Shown here: one piece after another, positions 1 through 10,387 of the stretch
Position numbering within the stretch: the first letter of the stretch is position 1
Layout of the letters: each line of letters begins with the position of its first letter
Assembly: GCA_000697055.1 (NCBI GenBank)
Contig: JNDT01001503.1
Location: 1-64,000, forward strand
Direction of reading: 5' to 3'
DNA from: Saksenaea vasiformis B4078
Lineage: Eukaryota; Mucoromycota; Mucoromycetes; Mucorales; Saksenaeaceae
Length of the DNA stretch: 64,000 bases
Program-made: the position numbers and the translations under genes
Notes under the pieces: generated by a model
Seen by the model: only the letters and a program-made list of their open reading frames with translations
Database searches by the model: none
Told to the model about the DNA's origin: nothing

Positions 1-273
1 TCCCTTTTCAGTGGCCCTAGAAAGACAAAATTTATTGGCTTTTCTTTTTTCACTTCCTTCATCTTCAGCAATGTTATTTGAACTATTTTTGTTGCTCTGC
101 CTGTATTGCGTTTTCATTTTCGTCGATACGCCGAAGAGGATCATTTTTCGAAAGAAAAAGGAGAAGTTACGCTTTGTTGAAGAACAGCAGGAAAGAGAAA
201 GGCTATAACGGCAGCGACGTATGTCTTCAATTATAATGTGTGTTAAACTGATATGATTGCAATCATAGTTGTG
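1..273. other. no supported gene; short hydrophobic ORF
   Basis: A short frame from ATG 71 to a stop at 208 encodes about 45 residues: a hydrophobic stretch, then a Lys/Arg/Glu-rich tail. I see no family match. A GTATGT donor near 219 and a TAG near 268 could make this a 5' exon of the zinc-knuckle/Fanzor locus that follows, but the other frames do not read convincingly as protein. Confidence 0.2.
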
Positions 274-354
274 TGTTCAAGTTGCGGCGAAAGAGGACAG
301 CGTGACAGAAGAAGTAGAATATGCCCTAACCGTGCAGCAAACAAAAAGGGTTAG
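274..354 (+). pseudogene. zinc-knuckle-like fragment upstream of the Fanzor gene
   Basis: The frame from 274 reads CSSCGERGQRDRRSRICPN and ends at TAG 352-354. The spacing C-x2-C-G-x2-G-[Q]-x8-C-P-N matches the knuckle at 517-579 (CASCGQTGHK...CPNH), with Gln in place of the usual His. A GT at 350-351 and a TAG just before 411 would allow splicing into the next exon. This may therefore be a true 5' exon with a second, degenerate knuckle, or a decayed duplicate. The H-to-Q change would weaken zinc binding if it is a CCHC knuckle. Confidence 0.4.
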
Positions 355-450
355 TGATAACAGATATAGTATCTATCCAAATTTTTGTAACGTATCCTTG
401 TAGCTGGAACAAAACGCCAACGATCGGTTCAGGAAGAAACCGAAACTTCG

Positions 451-2844
451 ATGCGTAAGCGCCGAGGTCGCCAGCAACGCGCGCGAGATACAGCAAATCC
501 CCGAGCCCAAGGGGTTTGTGCGTCGTGCGGACAGACAGGTCATAAAACGTCTGCATCAGCTAGATGTCCAAATCATGCTATGAACATCAATGAAAGAATA
601 ACTATGAACTTCGGTTCCGATTGCGAACGATTCACACGCAAGCTCCTTTTTGACAATGTTGTCAAAGAAGAATTTAAGCAACCACTGCAGGATGGCATCA
701 AGCGACTAAGCACGTTGTTCGTGAAGTCGTAGTACGTTCACAACTCTTTGTGAATAGCTACATTATTGAACATGAGGATGTACCTGCGTATGTCTTTACC
801 CAATCGTTTTGGTACTCCGTTATGCAACTTGTCATGGATTCACAGATCACAAATGATAATCCAAATTTTCCAGAAGACGTTACAGAGAGATGGACTTCAT
901 TCTGTATGCGGCACCCTGGAATAAAATTTCGGCGGATCGACCTTCCGGTTACAGCGGCTCCCTTTCGGCCATGTGCAAGACTCTAGCCACCGCGTATAGC
1001 ACCAATATCGTGGAAAATTTCGAAACACGCGTCACTTTTTATATAGAACGTAGACTGAGCAAGGAAATAGAGGTATGGATATGAGGTCATTCTAGAAAGT
1101 GCTAATCTTGATGCGTTGTTCAGGATCTTGAAAAAGCAAAACTCAAAGCAATCGCATCCAAATATATCTACGAGCGTATTGCCGGTGGCGAGCCTATCTG
1201 GCCACAGTGGATCAGTGAAGTTTCTGTTGAACTTCATGATCTAGTGGAAAGCATATGTCAAGAGTTAGAGCCTCTTGTTGTCCGGCCAGCAACACCACAG
1301 ACAATCTCACAATCGCCAGGAGAATATCTACAGGTTTTACGATATATACTACTGAATTACGAGGAAGAACATCAGCGTGCCACAAAGGAGACCAAGGACT
1401 TACCACGTATGTTCTCATTATGCCCCGTACCCTCCATGCAATGGCGTTTTGTGACAGTTAATGCCGGGACATTGGCAGCTCTAGTTTCAGAAAGGAGTCC
1501 AAGAACATATGGTGAAAATGCCGCCTTGTTTTGGCGAGTATTTAACTTTCACAAGCTGGGTTTCCAAAGGTATACTTCTATACTCACTGTGAAGATGGCT
1601 GAATGACTTCTGTGCTATCTAGTTTTGAAGATTGGAAGGACCCACAACAACGAGGCATCATGTTTACCAATCAAATTCTCACCGACGGGTTTGCAGTCGA
1701 CTTACAATTTGCAAGGAACGCAAAACCGAAATTTCAGACAGTGGATCTTAGTCTTGATGACTTCTCTGCAGAGGAGGTTGACATGCAGTACCGTGTCTGC
1801 GCGGTCGACCCTGGAATCAACCAATTGTTTACCACCTCATATGGCTGCGGCAATATAGAACATGAAATTCGTCGTTGCTCCAGCAATGAATATTACCAGA
1901 ACATGGGTTCGCCCCACCGCCGCAAACAGTTGCAAAAGCTGAAAGATACGGCTGGTATAACTGAAATCGAGAGCAAGTTGACGAGCGCGAAGACAAACTC
2001 AGTAGAACAGTTTCATCAGCGGGTCGATGAAATTTTGCAACATAAGGAAACACTTTTCGCTTTCTACGGCTTTGATAAGGCTTCAATGCGACTTCGGGGT
2101 TATCAAGGCGTGCAGAGAGCTTCAGAAGAGCTGGTCAACGTATTGATTAATGGTGGCAAGAAGTACAACAGGAGAAGACGAAAGAATACGAAGAAAAACA
2201 GGAAGTTACGCAAATATCAGAGAAATCGGAAACGACTCAAGGAGGACACATCAAGAGGGAGGTATGTATTTTGCATAATATTCCTCTTTTTCTGAAAAGC
2301 GATAGGACGCCTCGACAAAATACATCGTCTGTCCGATCCATGCTGCGAATTACACGACCGCGAAAGTGGACGCCGCAGAAATTCCAACAGTCAGAAAAGA
2401 TTCCGCTTATTGTCTTTGGAGACGCCATGTTTGGAAAAGATCGCCGATATAAAGGAAAGCGCGGCGGTGTGGTAAAAAGGTGTTGGCATATGGTCAAACG
2501 ACGAGAAACACGAGGCGAACTTGTAGCAATTAAAGTGGACGAATATTGCACCTCTCAGGTTTGCTTTTGGTAATATTTTGGTTTGGCGCGCTCAACTTGT
2601 GATACAGGTATGTCACAGCTGCATGAGGAAGGGATTAGAGAAAATCAAAACGGCCGATAACATCGTGCACCACGGTGTCCTGGTCTGCAAACACTGTAGG
2701 ACACTGTGGCGGCGTGACGTTAATGCAAGTAAAAACATGTTCGCCATAGCAAGCAGCATCTGGAGAGGTCATTGGCGACCTAGCGTGTTTTCTCGGACCA
2801 CAAAGTCAACAAATATCACCGTTTCGAATACGGGTTCTTCGTAA
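451..2844 (+). CDS. Fanzor-family (eukaryotic TnpB-like) RuvC nuclease, N-terminal half possibly broken
   Basis: The conserved C-terminal half is clear. RuvC-I is AVDPGINQLF (Asp codon 1807-1809). The RuvC-II strand reads IVFGDAMF near 2408-2431. The relocated catalytic Glu typical of Fanzors sits in VDEYCTS (Glu codon 2541-2543). A four-Cys zinc finger (VCHSC ... VCKHC) lies within 2608-2700, and RuvC-III is WRRDVNASKNM (Asp codon 2716-2718). TDGFAVDLQF, about 1.7 kb into the window, is a typical pre-RuvC block. Well-phased introns are 1073-1123, 1570-1622, 2262-2299 and 2559-2607. A GTAAGA at 2841 could alternatively extend the end to about 2932. The N-terminal part has a CCHC zinc knuckle (517-579) and a basic stretch. 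Frames change near 700-715 and 900-987 without good introns, so either unusual splicing or two 1-nt deletions are involved. Fanzors are RNA-guided DNA endonucleases spread by transposons. Activity of this copy is not shown. Confidence 0.82.
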
Positions 2845-2967
2845 GAAGATTTGGATTTTTACGGTTAGTATACTTTGTATGCAATCTATGTTTCATTTAC
2901 TAATACGATCTTTTCTAGGTGGTTACACCGGTAAGACTTCTTCTAAAGGATTGTGTATAATACTCAT

Positions 2968-3176
2968 CATTGAAACGTTTACGATGCTGGAAATGTTTTA
3001 TGCGTCGCCAAAGACCAAGTTGAACCCAGTGGTAGCGTATGGCTATGGTAAGTACACAACTGAGAATTTCATGAACATTTTCTATTTTAACTAAACAATT
3101 TATATGTAATCTCATGCTAGGGCAAACTTGGTCTTTAAGCGACGCAAAATCACATTTCCAGAAACGCAAATGTTTC
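2968..3176. repeat. imperfect inverted repeat, arms about 55 bp
   Basis: The left arm (about 2968-3022) and the reverse complement of the right arm (about 3123-3176) match at roughly 85 percent by eye. They share blocks such as CTGGAAATG, TGCGTCGC and AAAGACCAAGTT, separated by about 100 nt. Weaker similarity extends outward on both sides. It lies 120-330 nt past the Fanzor stop. It could be a transposon end, an inverted duplication, or a structured RNA region. No function is shown. Confidence 0.6.
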
Positions 3177-3393
3177 TTCAAAATACAGTACAATTATTAG
3201 TTACTGGCTTTGAGGAGACTAATATGTAGCGAAATAGGTAGGAGATATTGTAAAGTTCGGGAAGGTAAGTTTATCCAAACGAAATCTGATTGGTTAGACC
3301 GGTTAAAATTGATTGTGCAACAAGCCCTCCGTCTTTTCGGATGCTTTGACGGCGCAGCAGTAACATATACTTCCTTCTCATTACTACGCGATC

Positions 3394-5844
3394 ATGTCCG
3401 ACAATGAGGATATTTCTTCACAGATAGTTGAAGAAGAAGATCTGTTCTTCGATGACATGTTTTTTGATCCTGAAGGAAATGAAGACAGCACTGATCCTAA
3501 AGACAATGACCAAACGTCCGTGCATCATGTGGTCAAGGGAGGATCTACCGATCCTACTGTTGTCGAAAGCGATCATTCCACAGCCTCTTTGCGTTCACGG
3601 ATAGCAGGTCCATCGACGCACAAGGTTGTCATGTCTGTTTTGAAGAAGAAAATGATTGACCAAAATGTGTTTGCAACATAGGCGGGACTTGACAGTGTAG
3701 ATAAAGAGCAAGTCAACCGCATCATCTACGAGGCATCCAAAGTACTTCGTATACATGGTTATAATCAGTTTTTTTTAATGCTCTCTTCGGATCTAGGGAT
3801 CGCCCTTTTTTGAGCATGAACGAAAAAAAGATCGAGCTGTTACTAAGCGAATAGAGGCTATGCTTGCGCGATATGAGACAATCCGCGAAGCCGATCTTTC
3901 TCTTGAGACAAAAATTGTAGATCGCATGGTAGATTTCATGACCTTGTAAGATTGATATCTTAATTGACCAAAAATATGCTACATCATAGATCAAGAATCT
4001 GGAGGATCAGAGGGATTTAACTAGGTGCTTTTGTCATGTGGACATGGACGCGTTTTACGCGTCTGTTGAGGAACTTGAACAACCGGAGCTGAAGGAAGTT
4101 CCTATGGCAGTTGGATCCACGTCGATGCTATGTACAAGTAACTATGTCGCGAGAAAGTTTGGTGTACGAAGTGCCATGCCTGGATACATTGCATTGAAGC
4201 TATGTCCCTCACTTAAAATCATCCCTCTTCATTTTGCAAAATATCGTGCCGCCTCGGCAAAAGTTCGAGACATCTTCTCCAAGTACGATCCCAATTTTCT
4301 TCCCTTGAGTCTTGATGAGGTTAGCCATTGTGTCCAACGCTTCGTGCTAGTTCTTATTTGTTTATCTCTAGGCTTACCTGGATCTTACCAATGTATGATA
4401 TCGAGATCCATGAGCTAGGCTCACATTAGTTTACTTCCCTATTTTTCGATAGTATATGAAAACTACAGATATGACCCCCGCGCAAGTAGTACAGCAAATT
4501 CGTGACGAAATCACCAAAGAGACTCAACTGACAGCGAGTGCAGGTAATTGCCTTTAGATCAAATGAAATGATTCATTATTATTATTATTAGGTATTGCAC
4601 CGAATCGAATGCTGGCAAAAGTGTGCAGTGACATTCAGAAACCCAACGGACAGTACTGTTTGGAAAATAGCCGAGAAGCGGTAATGGAGTTTGTCAAGAA
4701 ACTACCGCTACGAAAGGTAGATTCTCCAGTCACAAGCATACTTACTTAGAGAAAAACAAAGATATCGGGAGTCGGTCGGGTCACCGAAAGGGTTCTGGAT
4801 GCACTGGGCGTCAAAGTATGCGGAGATATCTACAACCGGAGGGCTGTACTCTACAGGCTGCTGAGTCCGATCAGCCTGAAGTTTATGCTACGATGCTACC
4901 TTGGTATAGGGTCTACTAAACTACATATTGAATCGGCAAGAAAGAGCATGGGTGTTGAAAGGTACAGCGATATCATCGCAAGTCCATAACTACAACGCGT
5001 ATATAGGACATTTCGAGCAATCAGCACCAAAACGGAGCTGTTTAAAAAGGCAGATGAGTTAGCAGAACTGCTAGCCGAAGATCTAGCCAAAGCAAATCTC
5101 AAAGTAGGAACAAACTTAAATATATACAATCTTACTAAGTATGATTGTAGGGCAAAACTGTAGGAGTAAAACTGAAGTTAACGTCATTTGAACTGAGGAC
5201 ACGGGCGAAAACGCTACCGATGTATGTGTCAGACGCAAAAGACATTGCACGGGTGGCGAAAGAGGTAGAAAATCAGGAGACCACTGAACTTCAGCTGACA
5301 ACGAGTTCTAGCTTATTGGAAAGGAAATGCCACTTAGTCTTCGGTTGATGGGAGTCAGATTAACATCTCTTCAACCTGCTGACAATGGCGAAGAAGGAGT
5401 GAAAAAAGTGAGTGGATATATTCTCTTATGACGGTAACTAAGTGTAGAAAACAGTACTTTTCTGCAGCAATAACGCCCACCGCTACCGCATCCACTAGCA
5501 CTGCTAGAACCGAGGAAGAGCAGCCTATACCACCGAGCTTAGCTTGTCCGATATGTAATCGTGAGATGCAGCTCGATAATACCGAATTCAACCAGCACAT
5601 TGATGAATGCTTAAACAAAGTTGAAGTGCAGGCAATTCTTCAGAAGGAGACAAATAGTACTACTGAAAAGATTGACAAAACTGAAGACGCTGGTAAAACT
5701 ACGAAGGCAAGGTAAGTTTATGCGGTTTCTTCTGTCGATTTCCGTATTTCCCACCGCATACATCATGCGTTATTTAGGTTACTGTCTTCAGGAAAACGTA
5801 GAGAAACTGGGAAATCTTTGTTAGATTACTATTCCCCTATATAG
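3394..5844 (+). CDS. POLK: DNA polymerase kappa (Y-family translesion polymerase)
   Basis: Thirteen exons splice in phase to about 606 residues: 3394-3624, 3682-3741, 3797-3928, 3990-4319, 4372-4392, 4453-4543, 4592-4716, 4762-4961, 5007-5103, 5151-5264, 5312-5407, 5455-5711, 5778-5844. The N-clasp block AGLDSVDKEQ precedes the catalytic HVDMDAFYASVEEL (Asp about residue 159). Next come the second acidic site SLDEAYLDLT (about 250-257), GIAPNRMLAK, a helix-hairpin-helix ISGVGRVTERVL, GVERTFR and the little-finger block MGVRLTSLQP. A UBZ-type ubiquitin-binding finger (CPIC ... HIDEC) follows. The C-terminus LLDYYSPI vaguely resembles a PCNA-binding tail. The family inserts nucleotides opposite bulky minor-groove lesions in the nucleus. 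An apparent in-frame TAG at 3679 lies inside intron 1. The gene starts 550 bp past the Fanzor locus and looks intact. Confidence 0.93.
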
Positions 5845-6657
5845 AAAAAAATCATTGCAAATATGAATATTAAGCAGTAATTAATGAAGTGGCTGGTTGT
5901 TTCGAATTAAAAGGATTGCGAACTAGATATGTTTCTCAATGATACACGATAAAAAATATTCGGAGCAGAAACTATTGCTTTGGGCTATCTCCAGCACCAC
6001 TAGGTTCGTGGTTTATGTGCGTGACGAGTCGGTGCTGGGTCGTTCTCGGGGTCTCTTTGGGAAAAAAGAAGAGATACTAACTTTCCCGTTTCGTCTCGTT
6101 GTCTTCTATTGTGGGTGTCGGTTGGCATCTTTTGACGTTGATGGCCTGGTATAGGAGTGACACTTCGAATTGTTTTTCGTTTAATGCATTAAGTTCTGCG
6201 ACAGTAAAGACCATTTCTTTCCTGCGGTGATTGCATGGACCGTTGGGAGTCGCGGTGGTTCGAGGAGGCGTTGTATCGCTCTGCCGATTTAGAACAACAC
6301 AACACGGATAAAAGTTGCAACGATCTTCATGCGTTTTTCAGTCAGAATGCATCTTATAGCCTTTCTTTTCACCACTTTTGAAAATGTTATCGTACTGTTT
6401 GACTCATCTATGCGCTGTACAGAAGCGAATATACCGTTTTTTTTTTTTTTTGCTGTAGCAGAGGCAATCATACCCCTTCCCAATCTCCAGTTTGACGCGT
6501 CTAACTTTATCAAGAAGAGCTGACAATGAATATTAAGTTGTGGGGCAGTAGCGGGAACATCGGGAAAGTGACGGTATCACTTTGCTATCGGGGTTGTTGG
6601 GGAAGTTTCTCTCCAACAAGAAAAAACTCTAGCGGAACTTGCTTTCTTTCATTTGTC
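5845..6657. other. intergenic, no gene seen
   Basis: The gap between polymerase kappa and gluconokinase contains only short unsupported frames and a T15 tract near 6438. It presumably holds the 3' UTR of the former and the promoter of the latter. ATG 6526 is in frame with gluconokinase, but the residues between it and 6658 do not look like this family. Confidence 0.5.
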
Positions 6658-7265
6658 ATGACCGATCCACGCCAGAGGTCCTCACCCATGCCCATCTTTG
6701 TTGTGATGGGCACCGCTGGCTGCGGTAAAACCAGCGTTGCAGAAGAGATGCAACAACTACTGCAATGCGATTACATCGAAGGTGATTCGCTCCACCCTCG
6801 AGCAAACGTTGAGAAGATGGCATCAGGTGACTTATCCGGCTTTCTGGGCGACCACTAAAATATCGACTAGGCCATCCTCTTACGGATGATGACCGCTGGC
6901 CCTGGCTTCGCTTAATACGTGATACGCTGGTTGAAAAAGCAACTCAACACCACAAGACAGTCGTCATTACTTGTTCGGCGCTTCGAAAAGTTTATCGTGA
7001 TATTCTTTGTGACATTCCATCCGAGCTGGGCTCTGTTACGTTTTGTTATCTCAAAGGATCTCCGGCTTTGCTCGCCGAACGCATTGCATCGCGTCAAGGT
7101 CATTTTATGAAACCAGGAATGCTTCAATCTCAGCTTAACACATTGGAAGAACCAGATCCAAAAGTGGAAAACGTTATTGTAGCAGACATCTCACCCGAAC
7201 CAAAAGTCATAGCGCAGCAGATTGTGAACGAGGCGAGAGCTAAATGCATCCTTCCCTCATTATAA
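6658..7265 (+). CDS. gluconokinase
   Basis: Two exons (6658-6826 and 6871-7265, 44 nt intron) give 187 residues, the usual size for the GntK/IdnK family. The P-loop GTAGCGKTS lies near residue 20. GDSLHPRANVEKMASG spans the splice site into GHPLTDDDRWPWL, the substrate-binding block of the family. VVITCSALRKVYRD and YLKG follow, with the lid motif RQGHFMKPGMLQSQ. The enzyme phosphorylates D-gluconate to 6-phosphogluconate with ATP, feeding the pentose phosphate pathway in the cytosol. The start at 6658 (MTDPRQR) is chosen because upstream in-frame sequence has no family similarity. Confidence 0.93.
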
Positions 7266-7972
7266 AATAACTATAAAAAGTACTGTAATCTTTCGAAAAG
7301 ACGCGCTATAGAGAGCTATTTATTCTACTTTTAGTTACTTTCCTGACACCCTTGTAGAAGTTATACGATTTTCACATAGATTGACGCCCGTTTATACTGG
7401 GAAAAGTTTTTTTATGCTAATGTAATAGACAGGCTTGCGCAGGTCTAAAACAATCTTGCATAATAGAGTGATCCTTCCATGTACCCTGTAATACACTCAC
7501 AATGATCGATCAGCGCATACACGTCTGATTCAGGAATTCTGCCGGAAGTACATTTTCTCTGCTTTCTACTCTGTAGTACATGACTTTAGAGTATGCTAAT
7601 TGGAGGATAGCCGCGTCTCTCGGGACGTCCAAATGTTGAGTGAATGCTGCGTGTTCGCGCATCACACGTCGTCTCTTTCAAAAGACCCCTTTTAAATAAA
7701 ACGAGTGTGTCGTCTTTAGAAACATTTGTACTATCACATAGCAGCGATCATTTCAATCAACCACATTTCTTAGAACACTGGCGACCGCTCGGACATTGCA
7801 TGTTTATTCGTCATCTTCCGAATCGGAAAACGATGTCATATCTACAAAACCTCTGGACATCCGCCTAGTGGGAGTGTTTTGTGAGGAAAATATGTGTCTT
7901 GTTTTACTTACCCATCAGCACACACTAATGAGTCGGGGCGTGCTGAATGGGTTTACCTATTCTAACTCTTAG
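7266..7972. other. intergenic, no gene seen
   Basis: Between gluconokinase and the truncated end of the retrotransposon I see only short frames with stops. It holds the gluconokinase 3' UTR and the genomic flank of the LINE copy. Confidence 0.4.
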
Positions 7973-9767
7973 GAGTATTCCTACTGCTGGAAGCGTGGGC
8001 GCAGCGTGCTTCAGATGCATCATCAATGTTTGTACCGTCCACCCATGGTCGGAGATCAGACGACGTGGGATAAAGCCTGCTTGGAAAGGGTTAATGAGGG
8101 CGGGGATGTGAGTACGTAGTCGATTGTCGAGAAGCTTAGTGTACAGCTTCGCGTCGGTATTAATGAGCGACAGTGGTCACCAATTCTGTAACAGTTGAGG
8201 ATCTCCTTTTTTGTAAAGAAGGACCGTGCGTGTATTGGTCCAGGAAGCCGGAAAAGTTCCCTGCAATGCATCATTGATGACGATCTGTAGTAGATCCCTC
8301 ACTTGTGAATTCTTTATTATGAGCCGATATACTTCAAAGGGAAGGCCGTCAAGGCCCGGACTCTTCCCCAGAGGTGTATGGTGTAACAAAGTGAGTAACT
8401 CTGAGTGGGAGCAGGGCTGGGTGAGTTCAGTCTGAGCTACGAAGGAGCAATGGGCCGTTGGTGGGACATGCTGTAGTAGTGTATTACATGCAGTAGGGTC
8501 CGAGGGGTTCGGGGAGAAAAGGTCAGTATAGAACCTGTGAGCTACCTGTAAAATGTCGCCCGGTGTGGTTGCGATCATGTCAGTCTGGGGATCTCGTAAT
8601 TGATGGATGGTCGTGGCGGCCTGACGTTCTTTGATCACACGAAAGAACAACTTATTATTACGTTCGCCTTTTTCTCTCCATCGGGTGCCCGACCGGAGTA
8701 GGAGTTGCGAGGTCTGGGTGTCTAGCAAGCTGGTTAGTTCGTCTTCGATGGTTAGTACTCGCTGTTGTGTATGTGAGGAGAGGGTGGTCTGAGTTAGTAG
8801 GCGATGCCGTTCTTTTTGGAGTATATCCACCCGGCTGGATGTTTGGGAACTTCGTCGCCAGGTGTAATGAACCACTGTCCACTTGACCGTGGATTTGAGT
8901 TGATCCCATTTTTCTTGGTTGGTCTGCCCGGTGGTGACATGGGCGAAGAATTTCTCTAGAACCGTGTCTAGAAGAGTGCGGAATTCAGCCTGATCCAGGA
9001 CAGTTGGATTGCACCGCCAGGTGCCAGGCCCTAGCTGTTTCTGACTGGGAAGGAGGTCCACCATAAGAAGGGAATGATCCGTCCAGGTGGACGGTAGGAA
9101 ATGCAGGGTGCCGTTCACCATGCGGGGACCGAGGGATTTGGAGGCAAATATGTAATCGATGGTGGTGCGTTGAAAGGTGGGGAGAGGGTGAGTGGTGGCA
9201 TGGGAGTGTCCTGTTGTTGGAGGATGTAAACAGTTGATATAATGTTCGGCTAGTAAGGATGACCAAGGGCGTAGTGCAACTGGGAGAGTGTCAGTTAGAT
9301 GAATGTTAAAGTCACCTAGAATGATGCATGGTTCGATAGTTTCTGAGAAACACGGGAGCGAGAGCAGAGAGGAGTAGTAGGTAGCTCGGTGTGAGGCGAC
9401 AGCTGGAGCGTAAATGGCCACTACCTGGCATAAGGCGTTGGAGTGGTTATCCTCCACTGTAGCCACTATACTACGTTGATCTATGGCAATGTAGGCAGAT
9501 GTGAGTGAGAAGGCGGGGTTGAGACAAACCAGACCACAGTATTTAGTGAACAAAGCTGTGGAGCCGGGAAACATAGATTGTAGGGAGATAAGGTCGTCGG
9601 AAGACTGATGGGGTGGATGCGCGGGTGATTTCTTGTATTGCTAGTAAGTCGAGGTGTAAGGAGCGTGAGCGTAAGTAAGTCGTAAATTGGCGTCGGATGC
9701 TAGGTTGGGCCATCTTCAGAATGCTTCGAGCGTTCACAATGGCTATACGGAAGGCGTGATTATTCAT
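7973..9767 (-). pseudogene. LINE ORF2: endonuclease plus truncated reverse transcriptase
   Basis: ORF2 starts at 9767 (MNNHAFRIAIVNARS). The first endonuclease block LDLLAIQEI is followed by a frame break near 9610. It continues in the frame containing IILGDFNIHL, TIDYIF and TDHSLLMVDL, which are exonuclease-endonuclease-phosphatase family motifs. The RT N-terminal region SPGLDGLPFEVYR ... TVLLYKKGD ... QNW follows. There TGA at about 8178 replaces the Arg codon of the usual NWRP motif, a C-to-T type change. Reading on gives PLSLINTDAKLYTK and QAGFIPRR, then the copy ends at AVGILL. No YxDD motif is present. Confidence 0.82.
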
Positions 9768-10387
9768 TGATTTAGTGTGGATTGAGAACTGGATCGGGGT
9801 CGCATTTTTCGGGTTACGTTTGCGATGATGAGCTTCGCTTTTTTAGCGGAGTGGCGTTCCAGTCGCTCGGGGCGGTATTCCAGTACGTTGGGTATGTCAC
9901 GGATCTCGATGTCGATTGATCCAGGAGTTTCATCTACAGGCGAAGTTGGTGGAGCGGGCGCTGGTGGCGTCGGACTGATGGTTGGCAGCTCGGCTGGGAG
10001 TCTATTGTCAGGAGAGGTTAGTGTGGATTGGGTTAGCAAGGAATCGTTGTCCTGAGGCTGATCGGGATTGGTGAGAGATTCAGTCGCCTGTGTATCAGCA
10101 GTCCCCGTCGTCGGCAAATCCATAGCGGGCACGAGGGGCGTAGCGGGAGCGGCGCTGGCTAGGTAGTGATCGATGGCTTCACTATCGCTCATTCTTTGGG
10201 CGGGGCAGTGACGACGGATATGTCCGGTGCCTTTGCATCCGCGACACTGGAGATTGCGGAGCTCTGGGCATAGGGATTTGACGTGTCCCTCTTTGCGACA
10301 GTAGCGGCAGATCGGTGGGGCTCCTTTATAAGTCACGGGAATGTTGATGTCCCAGGCGTCAAATGGGATGGATCTCTTTAGGTCCAT
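9764..10387 (-). pseudogene. LINE ORF1, C-terminal part with two CCHC zinc knuckles
   Basis: The frame begins MDLKRSIPFDAW and carries CRYCRKEGHVKSLC and CRGCKGTGHIRRHC, two retroviral-type zinc knuckles. A long Pro/Thr/Ala-rich linker and a basic tail (KKAKLIIANVTRKMRPR) follow. In related fungal LINEs this is one protein with the upstream segment. It would coat the element RNA. Its stop TGA overlaps the ORF2 start ATG (ATGA), as is common in compact LINEs. Confidence 0.75.

Noticed and set aside
3679..3681. Premature stop in polymerase kappa
   Set aside because: A GT at 3625 and the TAG at 3679-3681 define a 57 nt intron that restores THK-AGLDSVDKE.
5428..5454. Separate small zinc-finger gene starting at 5428
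   Set aside because: The finger is the C-terminal UBZ-type exon of polymerase kappa, joined in phase from 5407 to 5455.
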